Assembly: GCA_043228905.1 (NCBI GenBank)
Contig: JBHGNT010000007.1
Location: forward strand, 12,586,001 to 12,650,000
DNA: 64,000 bases
Source of the DNA: Azolla caroliniana
Taxonomy: Eukaryota; Polypodiophyta
Direction of reading: 5' to 3'
The position numbers were made by a program, and so were the translations under genes. The notes below the pieces were generated by a model. It did not search any database. It was given only the letters and a program-made list of their open reading frames with translations, and was not told the origin of the DNA. This document shows positions 1 to 12,501 of this stretch, in pieces. Within the stretch, counting starts at the first letter, position 1. Each line of letters opens with the position of its first letter.

Positions 1-1314
1 AAGTCTTAGAAACGCGGCGCTTCTTGGAAATGAGGAGGACTGAGGAGGAAGAGACGTACACATATGTATGTATGTATGTATAGCGATGATGAGTTTAGTC
101 ATCAATGATGGGATGGCTTCTGCTTCCTATCTGTGAATCAATCGATCTACATACATACATACGTCTTATGTGTGTCAGCACCACATACATATATTATAAG
201 TCTATGAGATATGTACATACGCAAGCAAGCACGGATGGTGGCCATGGTTGCTTTTTGTTGTCATCTGTGAATGACCTACCTACCTAGCAAGCAAGTAGCC
301 TATATATACATATACATACATATACAATATATACATACATATACAATAGAGAGAGAGAGAGGGGTCCAGATTTCACAAAGGTCACTCGTTCTTGCCAGTT
401 ACGTGTGTTGTTAGTTAGTTTAGAATGTACATATCATTGTCCCTCTCAAAACTTGTAACAAAATATTCTTTTCATTTCTTATTTCCAAAAAAAAACCTTT
501 CTTTCCATTAGTTATAAAATTTTACATACAAGAATTCTATATACAAATCCCTATAGGGACATGATAGTTCCATCTAATGTGGATGTCCACTGACTCAAGA
601 AAGGGAGAGAGGACGACCATTGTTGTATGAAGGCTAGTCACTGTCTTTCAAGCCCATCGGATCCGCCCATGAGGTCGTCGTATTGGCTCTTTAGAGTGGC
701 TACAAGTTACAACTTCACTCGACTTTGTATCTCTTTAGAGTAACAAAATATTCTAGCTCTAAATATGACATTGGTGGCTTCATTTATCATCTCTCCCTAT
801 GACATATCTTATCTAATTTTTTATTTCCATTTGTCATTCAACTTATAGGAAGATATTCTTCATTTGATTGGTTGTGTGTGCACGTTAATAATAAAGATCT
901 TCAATAGAATTTGGAAATCCTTTACAGCTCAAATGCTCTTCAATTGTTATACGACCACTTGGCAACAAATTATTGTCTTCTTTTTTGCCATGTAAAGGAA
1001 GTTCTACAATTCACATTCATATTCTTCGGTCATCATTTTTATCCCCGATCATCATTTTGCCTAATTCAAAGAAACACATTTCAACTTCAAGCATGATTTC
1101 CGCTCAGACACTTTAATGGTGTGGTTCACCTTGATATAAAACTCCAATGACATTAAGTTACCACTAATAAGACATCAAACCATGACAGTAAAGTTAGAAA
1201 TAGGTTGTTATATAATGCCAAGTGCTAGATAATTAAATCGTATTACACGTAGTGTTTTGCTTGATGGAGTATGCTGTCCAAAACATTTTTTTGATGTCTA
1301 AAGGGTGTGAAGAC

Positions 1315-1357
<43 letters not shown>

Positions 1358-2278
1358 CTCTAATTTCTTAATCTTTTGCTAATAATGGTTTACCTTTTAC
1401 TATTATGAGTGTGTGCATTTACCTCCATACTCCTTTATTGATGTTCTCAAATTTATACATAATTTAGATCAATTATATTATCTTCTCAAGGTGATGGCAC
1501 ATTGCACAACGGGTGACCAATATAACGAATAGCCTTAATTTTCTAAAATGAGAGCACATGTTTTCAACCAATAAACATTTCAAAATTATAGCATAAAATA
1601 ATGTGTGTTTATATGAAACTAAATAGTATGTTTAACCTCTATTTTGATGCCTTATTAATTATGTTCCAAGATGTATGATCCCATGGGTTAATTCATTTAG
1701 TGAGTAAGTGGCAAGCAAGTTTATTATAATTTTCGAGGCAAGCTTATTAAGTTAGGATGAAATCTTTCTTCCATCAAACAAAGCATATACGTAGGACCTA
1801 TAGGAATTGATTACCAACGCATCAAATACTTTCTCCAGTGCTTAAGCATGATCACATGAAACCACGAAGATATAATCTCATCAACATGAACAAATATATA
1901 TATACTACAATCGCTTGAAGTGCATTGATAACCTTAGTTTATTCAAGAGCATATAGGCTAACTAAACTCTAACAACTGACTTTAGAAAATGCATTAAAGA
2001 ACTCTAGACAATGATCATTTCCTTTTCTATAGAGACTAAATAACCAACCCTAAATAATGAAATCTAGATAATGCATTAACTCATCCATCATTCACTAGAT
2101 TAACCACAACCTAGAGGTCAATTGTTTGTCTCTCTTTATGGAAGCGAGTGTCTTCTTATGTCCATGCCGGCCTCAACCTTGTGCCTTGTGGTTGTTATCT
2201 AGGATAACGTGTTGTACTTGCAACATTTCATTAAGTGAGGGTTGGACAAATTATTGTCACATTCAGAATATTATGGGT
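1..2278. other. AT-rich non-coding flank with microsatellites
   Basis: No coding region is supported. The longest open frames are under 100 codons, lack any recognisable motif and lie in AT-rich sequence. Short simple repeats occur near 57-84 (TATG units), 300-360 (TATACA-like units followed by GA) and 1317-1355 (TG). I see no LTR, tRNA gene or transposon terminus here. It may be old degraded repeat DNA or true intergenic sequence. Confidence 0.6.
1317..1355. repeat. (TG)n microsatellite
   Basis: An uninterrupted TG dinucleotide tract of about 39 bp. Confidence 0.95.
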
Positions 2279-2696
2279 TGTTGTCACCGGGGTAGACAAG
2301 CCGCTAACACAGGGTGTCCCTTTAGAACATTTCACCAAAGGGGTGGTACGGTAAGGAATGTGCAGACCGTGATACAAGACCGATCCTTCCCCAATCACTA
2401 TCCAGAATGATTAACTTGATACACGCATATGATAATCACATTAAGCACAGAACGGTATTAACAAGATACACAATACGTAAAGACACAACACCTCTCTATT
2501 AATTATCCGTCTCCAATCACATCATCTTCGGATCCTTTTATAGGTATCCGGTTGTGCTACAAACCGGTGCCAACCACCAACCGGCTACGGACCATTCCAG
2601 ATCTGGATCAGCATACCGATTCCGGGTCCGTCAGTCCGATCTTATAATTATCATAATTTATCTAATTACAACTCCCAAAACCGACTCCCCTTTCAT
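2279..2696 (-). repeat. 3' LTR of gypsy C
   Basis: It shares the order of short blocks seen in the LTRs at 14090, 26881 and 38753: a TGTT start, a CTAACAC-GGGTGTCC block, TTCACCAAAGGG, then CTATTAATTATCCG and a TATAGG segment. The right edge is damaged: the GCCGGCCGGTAACA terminus present at 15713-15726 and 27286-27299 is missing, apparently by a deletion of about 80 bp before the TACATTGTAC block. Confidence 0.75.
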
Positions 2697-2744
2697 ACAT
2701 TGTACATCGAACCCATGGTTAGCCCCTTTATTCATCCTCCAAAA

Positions 2745-5450
2745 TGTCTAGAATTCTTTGGTTCAAGGGCTCCAACGGTTCCTTGGGTAGTTGCTCCATC
2801 AACTGCTGTTGTTGCTCCTCCGGTTGTTGTTGTTGTTGGTCTTCGGCCTGCTCTCCGGTCTACACTTCCTCTCCGGCTCTATCCATATCCGGCTCTACTG
2901 GTCTCGGTGCTTTTGGCTCCAGCTCCTCCATCCTTGGCTCCTGCTGCTGCTCTATTTTGGCTTTGTTTGGCTGGCCTCCTCCGGTCCCGGCTACATTCGG
3001 TGGCTACTCTGGAGATTGCTCTCCATCACTGATGTTAATTGTCGCCAACATTTGCGATGTTATCTGCTGTCTTCGCTCCCGTTCGTATCGCTCAAGCTGG
3101 AGTTGAGTGCCAAGCTGGTCATCATCTAGCTATTCTACCATCCGCCTTACAACCACCAATTGTTCCCCTACCAGGGACAAGAAATCGTCCGACAACTCCT
3201 CCCGGATGGTTATAATACTCTCCGCATCCATCTTGTAGAAGTTGTCACCGTCCTTTCTTTGGTTTTCTGCATCCACTCGCAGCGTCTGTAATTCCGCTAT
3301 CTATTGTGCCCATTTTGACCACCATGGCACTGAGCTTTCCCCAATCACACTCTTTGTTTGTTCTTTCCATGCCAGCACAATGGCGCGGATCCGGCTGAGC
3401 CCCATCTTGGATTTGTCCTCTGCAGCCTGCTTTTCCTCCTTTAACTTCGTTATCAAGCCCATAGTTGCCTGTGCCTACACCTTATATTCCAGGAATTGAG
3501 TTTGATAAGTGGTCTGAACTCTATTCAACGCAATCTTTGCTCGTTCCATCTCCTCATAATGCTGCCGGTTGAGCTCCATCCGGTCCCTTGCTGCTTCTTC
3601 TAATGCCTTTGCCATGTCGACCGCCTTGGTCCATTCTTTCGCTAATGCCTCCGTCGCCCTGTTGACTTCCTTCTGGAGTTCTCCTAGGTTCTCCTTCTGT
3701 CGATCACCTTCTGCCATCAACTTCTTGTGCTCCGCATCCAAATACTTGTGATCCCGATGCAGTCGTTCAAAATCCTCAGTCTTCTGCTTCAGCTTTTGGT
3801 TTATTTGGTGTCGGGTGTGGTCTTCTCGATCTTTCTACTGTTAGAGTTCTTCTTTGAGCTACTCGATTTCGGTTTCCACCGATCGCCAGAGCTTATCCTT
3901 CTCTTGTAGCAGCTTCACTCCTTTTCTTCCTTCAACCGGTCATTTAATTGGCAGCTTTTCTGGAGATTTTCTTCAAGTCTTTGTTTCTCCTCCTCCGCTG
4001 CCTTCTTTTATTCTCGTTCTCTAGCCCTCAAGGCCTCTTGGGCTTCTAACTCTTCCCTGAGAGTGGAGAGTTCTTGCTCCCGTGTAATGCTTGTGTCCGG
4101 TGTTGTAGGAGCTACCAACGTGTTATCTGTCTGCTCAGTCACCGGCGCCATTGGTTCTGGTCCTGTCGGCCCTTGACTGACCTGTCTGGCCGTGTCAGCT
4201 TTGGCCTTCTCAATTTCTTCCTCCATGCTCCGGATCCTTGACCGAGCCTTCTCGAGTTCTTCGGTTGTGGCGAACAATCGATCTTGTTGTGCTCTCTCTT
4301 TTGCTTCAATTTGGCTTACAACCCCGGCCACCTGCTCTCCGATCCATCGCAGCCATCGATTGCCGATGCATTGTTGCCTTGCCGGTTGCGGTTGCGGTGT
4401 TGGCTCTCCTCTCGCCACAACCCCTGGTTAGATTGTTGTTTCTAGCGGCAACTCCTTTTCTTGTTGTTCTTGTCAACCTGCTGAGATTGGTACTTCCCTC
4501 GCCGTTACTGGCCGATTAGGCTCCGTTTCCTATGTTGGCTCCGGTTCCTCAGAGCGGGGTGTTGGTGTGTTGTCTTTTACCGGTCCCGATTTGTCCCCCT
4601 TCTGCTCGGCGTCACTTCTCTTCCGACGACATAAGGGAGTGTCAGCGGGTTCTTCCTCCGCCTCCTCCTCTTGGGTTCTCATGTTTATCCCTTGAGCCAA
4701 GTCAGGCGGTTCTTGCTCTTGCCGACACAATTTGATTTTAAGAGGCCTAACCGGTTGCTCTACGGGTGCCTCTGTTTTCGCCTGCCTCTTCTTACTAGGC
4801 TGCTCCTTCCCTTTCTGTGATGAACGTCCCTCTGTCCAACCGGGTGTGTGCTTGGCAAGGAGTTGTTGCCGCTTCGATGGCTTGTTTGGCGTTGTATCGG
4901 CCATTCGGCTCCATGTCTTTGCCTTTAATGTCAGCACCGGCGGTACCAAGAGAGTGAGCCATTGAGCCACTGTTGTCCACACCTTCTTGCTGTCTACCAC
5001 CGATTGTATGGCCACTCGCAAACAATCAGTGATGATTATGGGCCAATCCACCTTTACCCCTTCGTATGTGGCGATGATGAATCCGGCTTTGTTCTTTGGC
5101 ATTGTCAGGGGTCGGGGGTGCACAAACCCATACTCGTGGAGCACACGAGCTACTTCTCGGAACAAGGCATCGTCGCCGCCCTGTGTCCGGTATGCTTTGC
5201 TGGCCAAGGAATACTCCCCGAAGAACTTCGTCAACGTCTCTGGGGAAGGATTCTCAATGGAGTAGATCCCTCCCTCTGGCAATTCGATTAAGGCGCGAAT
5301 GGCCTCCTCCGTGATTACTTCTAGGTCAATGTTCTTCGCGACCTTTTCTACTTCTTTGTGAAGAGGTGCCTCTGCTATCCGTAGGAAGCCCTCCAAGCCA
5401 TGTTGCGTGAACCATTTCTTGGCCGTCTCGGAAAGCGCCATGGGTTCCAT
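2745..5450 (-). pseudogene. Extra 3' ORF of gypsy C (conserved domain plus coiled coil), broken
   Basis: This is the C copy of the family's ORF downstream of integrase. The N-terminal block (5450 to about 4930) contains a KKWFTQHGLEGFL-type motif, an LPEGGIYSIENP motif, FGEYS, YRTQGGDDALFREVARVL, and a segment ending WLTLLVPPV. A basic Q/K/S-rich stretch and E-rich segments follow. Further down are charged heptad-like coiled-coil stretches (4418-4008 and 3741-3475) that align with the intact A copy, including an NRVQTTYQTQ motif. Several frameshifts and stops separate the pieces, and the Q/P-rich C-terminus near 3129-2745 is only partly readable. The start is taken at the second of two adjacent Met codons because the other copies begin with Met-Glu at this point. 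Function unknown. Confidence 0.75.
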
Positions 5451-5621
5451 CATGTCCTCTATTTTGGTGGTGGTGGAGAGCTTTGGTGTTCCTAAGGTAG
5501 CTTCTGGCGTTCACCTAATCACTTGTATCCGCCTCTGTGTGCTAAGTGCTCTGTGTTCGCGAAATGGGAGAGACTCTATGATGCGAAGGTTTTGTGTTCC
5601 CATTCTTGCCGCTTGTGGCGA

Positions 5622-8483
5622 AGACCGGAAGGGAACGACAGCAATCGCGGCAAGTGCAGAAGAGTTGATGCTCATCATCGAGGAGAGTGAGATAAACCTT
5701 GCCGGCGACGAGATGACCTGGGTGGTCGACTCCGGAGCGTCGTTCCACCTTACCCCGGACCGAAAATGCTTCTCATCCTACTCAGCCGGTGATCATGGCT
5801 GTGTCCGGATGGGGAATGAAGGTACATGCCGAATTGTCGGCATAGGAGACGTGTGGTTGACAACCCCAACCGGATGCAAGCTGCTATTGAAGGATGTCCG
5901 ACACGTTCCGGAGGTTCGTCTGAACTTGATATCAGCCGGTCAGCTAGATGATGAAGGCTACACGGGTAGCATCCGGAATGGTGTTATGAAGTTCAGCAAA
6001 GGGAGCCTGATTGTGGCTCGGGCCCGGAAGGTCAACACGTTGTACCTGATGAATGCCCGGAAGAAGTGAACGTGGCATCCGACACTGCCGGTGAGCTGTG
6101 GCACAAGAGACTGTGCCACATGAGCGAGAAGGGGATGAAGAGGCTTGCAGATGACAACCTCATTCCAGTGAAGAACGTGCACTTGGAGAAGTGCACTGAT
6201 TGTCTGGCCGGTAAACAAAACCAGACCTCCTTCCGATCGAGGCCACCGATGAGATGTAATGCACCACTGGAGTTGGTGCATACTGATGTATGTCAAGTGG
6301 ATACGAAGTAACATTCCAGATCGCAGCACTTCGTGACGTTCATAGATGACCACAGCCGGAAGCTGTGGGCCACACCGTTGAAGACGAAGGATCATGTGCT
6401 ACCCGTCTTCAAAGAGATCCACGCGAGAGTGGAAAGAGAAACCGGCCGGAAGTTGAAGGCCGTTCGAGCAGATAACGGAGGTGAATACCAGGGGCAGTTC
6501 GAGGAGTACTGTCGCTCGAAGGGAATCCGGCTCGAATTTACCGTGCCGAAGACGCCGGAACTAAACGGGCTGGCCGAGAGGATGAACCGAACCATAATGG
6601 AGAGGGTCCGAAGTATGTTGGTGCATGCAAAACTACCCAAGAAGTTTTGGGTTGAGGCACTGTCGACGGCGACATATGTGATAAACAGATCACCCTCAGT
6701 ACCCTTGGACGGAGACACACCACAGAGAGTCTGGACCAGTAAGGAAGTGTCCTACTGGCATTTGAAGGTATTCGGGTGTCTTGCGTATGTGCATGTAGCT
6801 AAGGACCAGAGAGGAAAACTAGATCCGAAGACCCGGCCATGCATATTCCTCGGTTACGGCGACGATGAGTTCGGCTACCGAGTGTGGGACCTGGTCGACA
6901 AGAAGGTATTCCGGAGTCGAGATATTATCTTCATGGAGGACAAGACGCTCGCCGAATGGGAGTCGGAGAAGAAGATAATGAACTCCGAGTCGACCGATAA
7001 GGATCGAATCTATGATGAGCAAACCCAACCGGCAAGAGACCGGTTAGCACTCGAGGAACTAGCCGGTTACGGTGAGGATACCAAACCGGTAGAAGAAGAA
7101 GTAGAGGAAGCTAAAACCGGAACCGACCAAGAACCCGAATCGGATTCAGATGAAGAGCAAATGGAGGAGCCGGTTACGGAAGCCCAAAGACGGAGATATC
7201 CTCTCAGAGGTAGAGCAAGCATGGACCTCGAGGTAGAGTAGCTGGACATGAAGATGGCATTCCTTCACGGCGACCTCGAAGAGGAGATCTACATGCAGCA
7301 ACCGGAAGGATTCATGGAGAAAGGGAAGGAGCACCTGGTATGCCAGTTGAAGAAGAGCCTGTACGGACTGAAGCAGGCTCCCCGACAATGGTACCAGAAG
7401 TTCGACTCCTTCATGACAGATCAAGGGTACCACAAGACGCAGGCCGATCACTGCGTGTTTGTGAAGAAGTTCGAAGGAGGCGACTTCCTGATACTCCTTC
7501 TGTACGTGAACGACATGTTGATTGTCGGATGGGACCAAGCTAAAATACGGATGCTAAAGAAGGCTCTCAACTGAACCTTCGCAATGAAAGACTTGGGTCC
7601 GGCAAGACAGATGCTGGGGATGCATATCATCCGGAACCGGCCAGTGAAGCAACTGTGGCTGTCACAGGAGAAATATGTGACAAAGGTGCTTCAGCGGTTC
7701 AACATGTCAGATACGAAACCGGTCGGATCGACACTTCCGGAAAACTGCAGGTTATCCGGTAAGCAAAGCCTGAAGACGAAAGCAGAGAAGGCGGATATGA
7801 TGAAGGTTCCATATGCCTCTGCCGTCGGGAGCTTAATGTACGCAATGGTTTGTACCTGACCGGATATAGGATACGCAGTCGGAATGGTGAGCCGGTTTAT
7901 GAGCAATCCCGGCAAGGAGCACTGGAATGTGGTCAAATGGATACTCCGGTACTTGAAGGGCACTTCGAACATGTGTCTCCGATTCGGCTCCGGTAAACCT
8001 CAACTTGACGGTTTCACCGATTCAGACATGTTGGCGGATGTGGATACCAGCCAGCCGGTCTACATCCGGGTATGTAATGACATATGCAGGGGGAGTTGTT
8101 TCGTGGCAGTCGAGGTTGCAGAAGACGGTTGCGTTATCAATCACGGAAGCGGAGTACATGGTGGCTGTGGAAGCCAGCAAGGAAATACTATGGATGAAGG
8201 ACTTCATCGGAGAGCTCGGTATCCGGCAAGATGAATACCGGCTCTATTGCGACAGTCAAAGTGCCATCCACCTTGCTAAGAATGTGGCCTACCATTCCCG
8301 GATGAAGCATATTCAACGAAGGTATCACTAGATCCGGGAAAGAGTAGATGACCAGGAGTTCGCGTTGACGAAGATCCACACGGCTGAGAACGGGTCAGAT
8401 ATGCTGACCAAAGTACTGATACCCGACAAGCTGGATGCGTGCCGGAAGCGAGTCGGACTAGTAAGACATCCCATGCCGGAGTG
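5622..8483 (+). pseudogene. Copia Gag-Pol remnant of H (protease, integrase, RT, RNase H)
   Basis: Domains follow copia order. The protease has WVVDSGASFHLTP. The pre-integrase zinc region has HKRLCHMSEKG and CTDCLAGKQ. The integrase core has FIDDHSRK, RADNGGEYQGQF and NGLAERMNRT. RT has FLHGDLEEEIYMQQPEGF, LKKSLYGLKQAP and LLLYVNDML, and RNase H has YCDSQSAIHLAKN. Compared with F, about 360 bp encoding the front of RT is missing near 7218. The catalytic YVDD reads YVND. In-frame stops occur near 6067, 6309, 7239, 7572, 7857 and 8329, and there are frameshifts near 8050. It is dead as a gene. Confidence 0.92.
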
Positions 8484-8494
8484 AAGGGGGAGTT

Positions 8495-8532
8495 TGTTAG
8501 GAAATAGGTCCTTCCGGATGGGAAGTGAGAAG
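8495..8532 (+). repeat. 3' LTR of copia H, first part
   Basis: It starts TGTTAGG directly after the purine-rich tract 8482-8494 (GAAGGGGGAG type). It is cut at 8532 by insertion of chromovirus B; the five bases AGAAG (8528-8532) are repeated at 12835-12839. Confidence 0.8.
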
Positions 8533-8885
8533 TGTCACGGATCATAAACTCAAGAGACAAGCAAGAAGATAACCAAATGGACAAGAAAGAAGATAGTATT
8601 AAAGGAAAGAATCCATAACTGGTGTTGTTCACCTTGAATTCCTTCAAGGTGAACTCCTCTATTTATACTACATGGCATGCATACTTGTTGCACGCATGTG
8701 AATCTACAATAGAGCATGTAGGTATGCATGCATGTGCCAAGTGTAAATACTACAAGGGAGCAACTATGCACATGATGCTAGCAAAATAATAAGGACCAAT
8801 TACATACATAACTAGTACTAGATATCTTGGTTAACTCATAATACTAGATTATAACATGATCATGTCAAGAGTTCGAATCTTGACA
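8533..8885 (-). repeat. 3' LTR of chromovirus B
   Basis: It runs from TGTCACGG to CTTGACA. The right end (8863-8885) is a near-perfect palindrome with 8-bp arms TGTCAAGA and TCTTGACA around a TTCGAA core. A TATTTATA-like box lies near 8660. Confidence 0.93.
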
Positions 8886-9328
8886 TTATCCCTCCTCTTA
8901 CGCCGCCTTCCCAAATCAGCCGCTGGTTTGTGGGGATATCGGTGATGAAAATCTTGGACGACCTCTGGGGCATTTTGTAAATTTGCCGATGGTTCCCATG
9001 TGGCCTCAGACATGGGGTAACCCCTCCATAGGACGAGGTATTGCAAGTGTCGACGGTGCCAACGCGAGTCAAGGATTTGGTCAACCTCGTATTCCTCCCC
9101 TGTCGTCAATTGCACAACTGGTGGTGGTGGGGCGAGACGTCCTGGGAGTTGTGAAGCATAATGGGGTTCGAGGAGGGAGACATGAAAAACATCGTGAATC
9201 CGGAAGTGGGATGGAAGGGCGAGCCGGAAGGCGACGGGATTGATGCACTCGATGATACGGAATGGTCCCAACTTCTTGTAATCAAGTTTCGCACATGGAC
9301 GAGTAGTAGAGATGTGTCGACGTAACAA
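8849..9328 (-). pseudogene. Integrase tail and chromodomain of B
   Basis: The frame carries a GPFRI segment (GPY/F-like module), then HVSLLEPH, and then a chromodomain with EYEVDQILDSR, QYLVLWRGYP and ATWEPSANL. Chromodomains of this class bind methylated histone H3 and steer integration toward heterochromatin; here that role is inferred from the family. The frame continues through the purine-rich tract into the 3' LTR and stops at 8849, so the last residues are LTR-encoded. It is separated from the integrase core by stops near 9370-9394. Confidence 0.88.
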
Positions 9329-9394
9329 CCAAACCCTGTCTCCAACGACAAAGTGTGGAGTGGAAGATCGATGGCGATCAGCCTACTTCTTGTA

Positions 9395-10186
9395 TCATTC
9401 ACTAGCAAGACTAAGCTCCAAGGATAAATCATGATGTAGTTCTTCCAAAATGTGGGCGCGATCCTTCGCCGAAGGGTTCACGGAAGTGGTAGGAAGGGAA
9501 ATGTTGAAGCGAGGATGTAAACCGTAGTTGGCAAAGAAGGGAGTGACGCCGGTCGATGCATGGAGAGAATTATTGTAGGCGAATTCCGCAAGCGAAAGTA
9601 AGTTGACCCAATCATCTTGTTGGTAACTAACCGAGCACCGAAGATACTGCTCAAGGATTTGGTTGACACGCTCCGTTTGCCTGTCAGTTTGGGGGTGATA
9701 AGCGAAGGAAAACTTGACAGAGATGCCTAAAGTTTGTAGCAGGCGCTGCCAGAAGTGAGAGACAAACTGGGGTCCGCGATCCGAGATGACATCATCGGGG
9801 AGTCCATGCAAGCGTACCACATTGTTGAGTAGGAGATGCACCATTCCTTCTCTGGAAATGGTTTTGGAGCATGGAGTGAAGTGAGCCATCTTCGTAAACC
9901 GATCGACAACGACCAACACCGAGTCATAGCTATTGACCAAGGGTAGATCAGTTATTAGGTCCATAGAGATAGAGACCCAATGACGACGAGGACATGGAAG
10001 CGGCTGTAGTAAGCCGTATGGCCGATGATGAATGGCTTTGGAGCGAGCACAAACCTCACAACTCTTTATGTATTCTTTGACCAGCTTCCATGGTTGTGGC
10101 CACCAATACCCCCGAGAGATTAGCTCGAGGGTTTTCGCGACCCCGAAATGACCTACAAGTGGGTCATCGTGGCATTCCCGCAACAC
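9395..10186 (-). pseudogene. Integrase core of chromovirus B
   Basis: The zinc module is only partly in this frame: CHDDPLVGHFG supplies the His residues and CEVCARSK the Cys pair. The catalytic core shows SMDLITDLP, VISDRGPQFVS and HPQTDRQTERVNQ, matching the D, D, E triad of Ty3/gypsy integrases. Stops upstream (near 10227) and downstream (near 9394) separate it from RNase H and from the chromodomain. These look like point decay, since the flanking frames resume in register. Confidence 0.9.
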
Positions 10187-10570
10187 CTGGGTGCGACATA
10201 GGCCATTTGGGACGTATAAGAGATGATCTCAGAACAACAAACCCTCTTGTATGGTGACGGTGTCAAGATCCTTCCTTTTGGTCGCCTTGGAGGGGTTTTG
10301 CAGACTATCTCGAATCTCGTTGGCGAACGCATCGGTCTTGGATGCATCAGTGATTTGTTGGAGTAAAGAATCATCCTGCAACATACAAGTGGCAAAAAGA
10401 TGCAATTGGTCAGGTTTCAACAAACGTCTAGATTGTTGAGCATAAGCAGCATCCCCAGGGCGGAGTGCAAGGTCAGCTCGGCGAGAAAGGGCATCAGCCT
10501 TCCCATGTTGGCCACCAGGTTGAAATACGATCTCAAAATCGTAGTCGGCGAGAAATGTCGACCAACGGGC

Positions 10571-12451
10571 CTACCTTCGATTCAAAGTACGAGTGGTGGA
10601 AAAATAAACTAAATTTTTATGATCAGTCACTACCTGGACACGATGTTGTGCGTCGGCCAAGTAGGGTCGCCATTCTTCAAAGGCAGCAATGATAGCAGCA
10701 AGCTCCTTGTCGTAAATGGGATAATTGATTTTGGATGCCGTAAATTTTTGGGAATAGTAAGCCACTGGGTGCATTAGGTTGTTGTCGTCTGCCTGGGATA
10801 AGATGGCGCCAATGGCAAAGTCAAAGGCATCGGTTTCGACTTGGAAGGGTTTTGTGGGGTCGGCATGTAGCAGCACCGAGGCAGTGATGAATGCGTGTTT
10901 GAGTGAGTCGAACGCATTTTGTGCCTCCGAGGTCCATAAAAATGGAGTGCCTTTATGGGTGAGAGCGATAAGAGGTTGTGCTAGGGTGGAAAACCCCTTG
11001 ATGAAGCGACGGTAAAAATTCGTGAAGCCGAGGAAGGATTGCACATCTTTAAGTCGCCTTGGAGTCGCCCACGCCTGAATGACAGAGACCTTCTTCATAT
11101 CCATGGTGATGCCAGTGGGCGAGATGATGTAGCCTAGAAATTCGATCGAGGTACGGTCGAACTCGCATTTCTCGCCTTTGGCATAAAGACCATGCTCGCG
11201 AAGTTTGGCAAGAACTAATCGGACTTGGCGAGTGTGCTCCTCCATGTTTGGCGAGAAAATGAGAATATCATCGAGGTAAATGACAACAAAAAGATCAAGA
11301 TATTCCCGAAAAATATCGTTCATCATATGTTGAAAAACTGCGGGAGCGTTAGTAAGACCAAAAGGCATTACCTTGTATTCGAAATGCCCATACCGTGTTC
11401 GAAATGCGGTTTTCCATTCATCCCCCGGCTTGATGCGTACTAGATTGTACGCTCCACGCAGATCAACTTTGGAGAAGACACGCGCAACTCGGAGCTGATC
11501 AAGGAGTTCGGGGATCAGAGGTAGCGGATAGCGGTTGCTCACAGTGAGTTTGTTGAGACCTCGGTAGTCGATGCATAAGCGTAGAGAGCCATCCTTCTTC
11601 TTCACAAATAAAATGGGGGCCCCGGCTGGGGACTTAGAAGGTTGAATAAAGCCTTTCTCGAGGTTCTCATCGAGATACACACGAAGGGCCTTCAACTCTG
11701 GTGCAGACAACGCATATAGAGGACCAAAGGGTGGACACGCACCTTCTTGAAGATCAATCGGACAGTCGTAGAGCCGGTGTTCAGGCAAACGATCAGCATT
11801 ACATTTTTCAAATACGTTGGAGAAGTGTTGGTATTTTTCGGGAATACCGCGCCGAAAGTGATCAGCTAAAGCTTGATCATCCCAATTGACGTCGCATGCT
11901 AGTTGTCGAAATTCGGAAGCATAGAACGAAGCTGCACGTGAACCTTGTTCGAGTGCATAAATCTTGTTAAGAGCTGTACGTCGTCGGTTTGTCTCGCCAA
12001 ATGTGGCCTCTAACTCAGCGAGGAAGGCGGGAAAGTCCTCCAATAAAGGTGATGAGGTTTCTACCAATGGTGCAAACCAAGCTTGGGCCGGACTGGAGAG
12101 AAGGGTGCCCACAAGGCCGACTTGTCGAAGACCATCTCCATAACGTTGAGGTTGTAGCCGAATGATAAGTCGAACTTGGTTTATGAACCCTTGGAAACGC
12201 GACCTCGTTCCATCAAATTTTTTTGGGAGGCTAACCTTAGGCTCAAGAAACTGTGACGAAGCTAGGCTAGATGTTGGTAGAAGATCGGGCTCTAGGCTAG
12301 GTTGTTGTGGGAGACTAGGGTTCGGGGGTTGTGAGGATAGGGAGGTACCGACTTGAAGTTCTTGTAAAGAATTTCGAAGAGCTTCATTTTCAAGCTGTAG
12401 TTGTCGTAAGGCTACCATTATTTGGCCTAACTCACTAGTTGAGTCGGACAT
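10571..12451 (-). pseudogene. Gag fused to RT-RNase H of B, protease deleted
   Basis: An open frame of 626 codons. The first 220 residues are a capsid-type Gag (LPKKFDGTRSRFQGF, AQAWFAPLVE, FGETNRRRTALNK). The text then passes directly into the RT leader (LPEHRLYDCPIDL). The zinc knuckle and aspartic protease expected between them are absent, so an in-frame deletion of several hundred base pairs is inferred near 11800. RT has LRLCIDYRGLN, MPFGLTNAPAVFQ and the catalytic IYLDDILIFS. RNase H begins with FQVETDAFDFAIGA and reaches DHKNLVYF before a TAG at 10571-10573 that replaces an expected Trp. Although long and open, it cannot be a complete polyprotein. Confidence 0.88.
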
Positions 12452-12501
12452 AGCTATGGCTTATGAGAGGGAGAGCTATGAGGATGGGAAGGTGAACAAA
12501 C

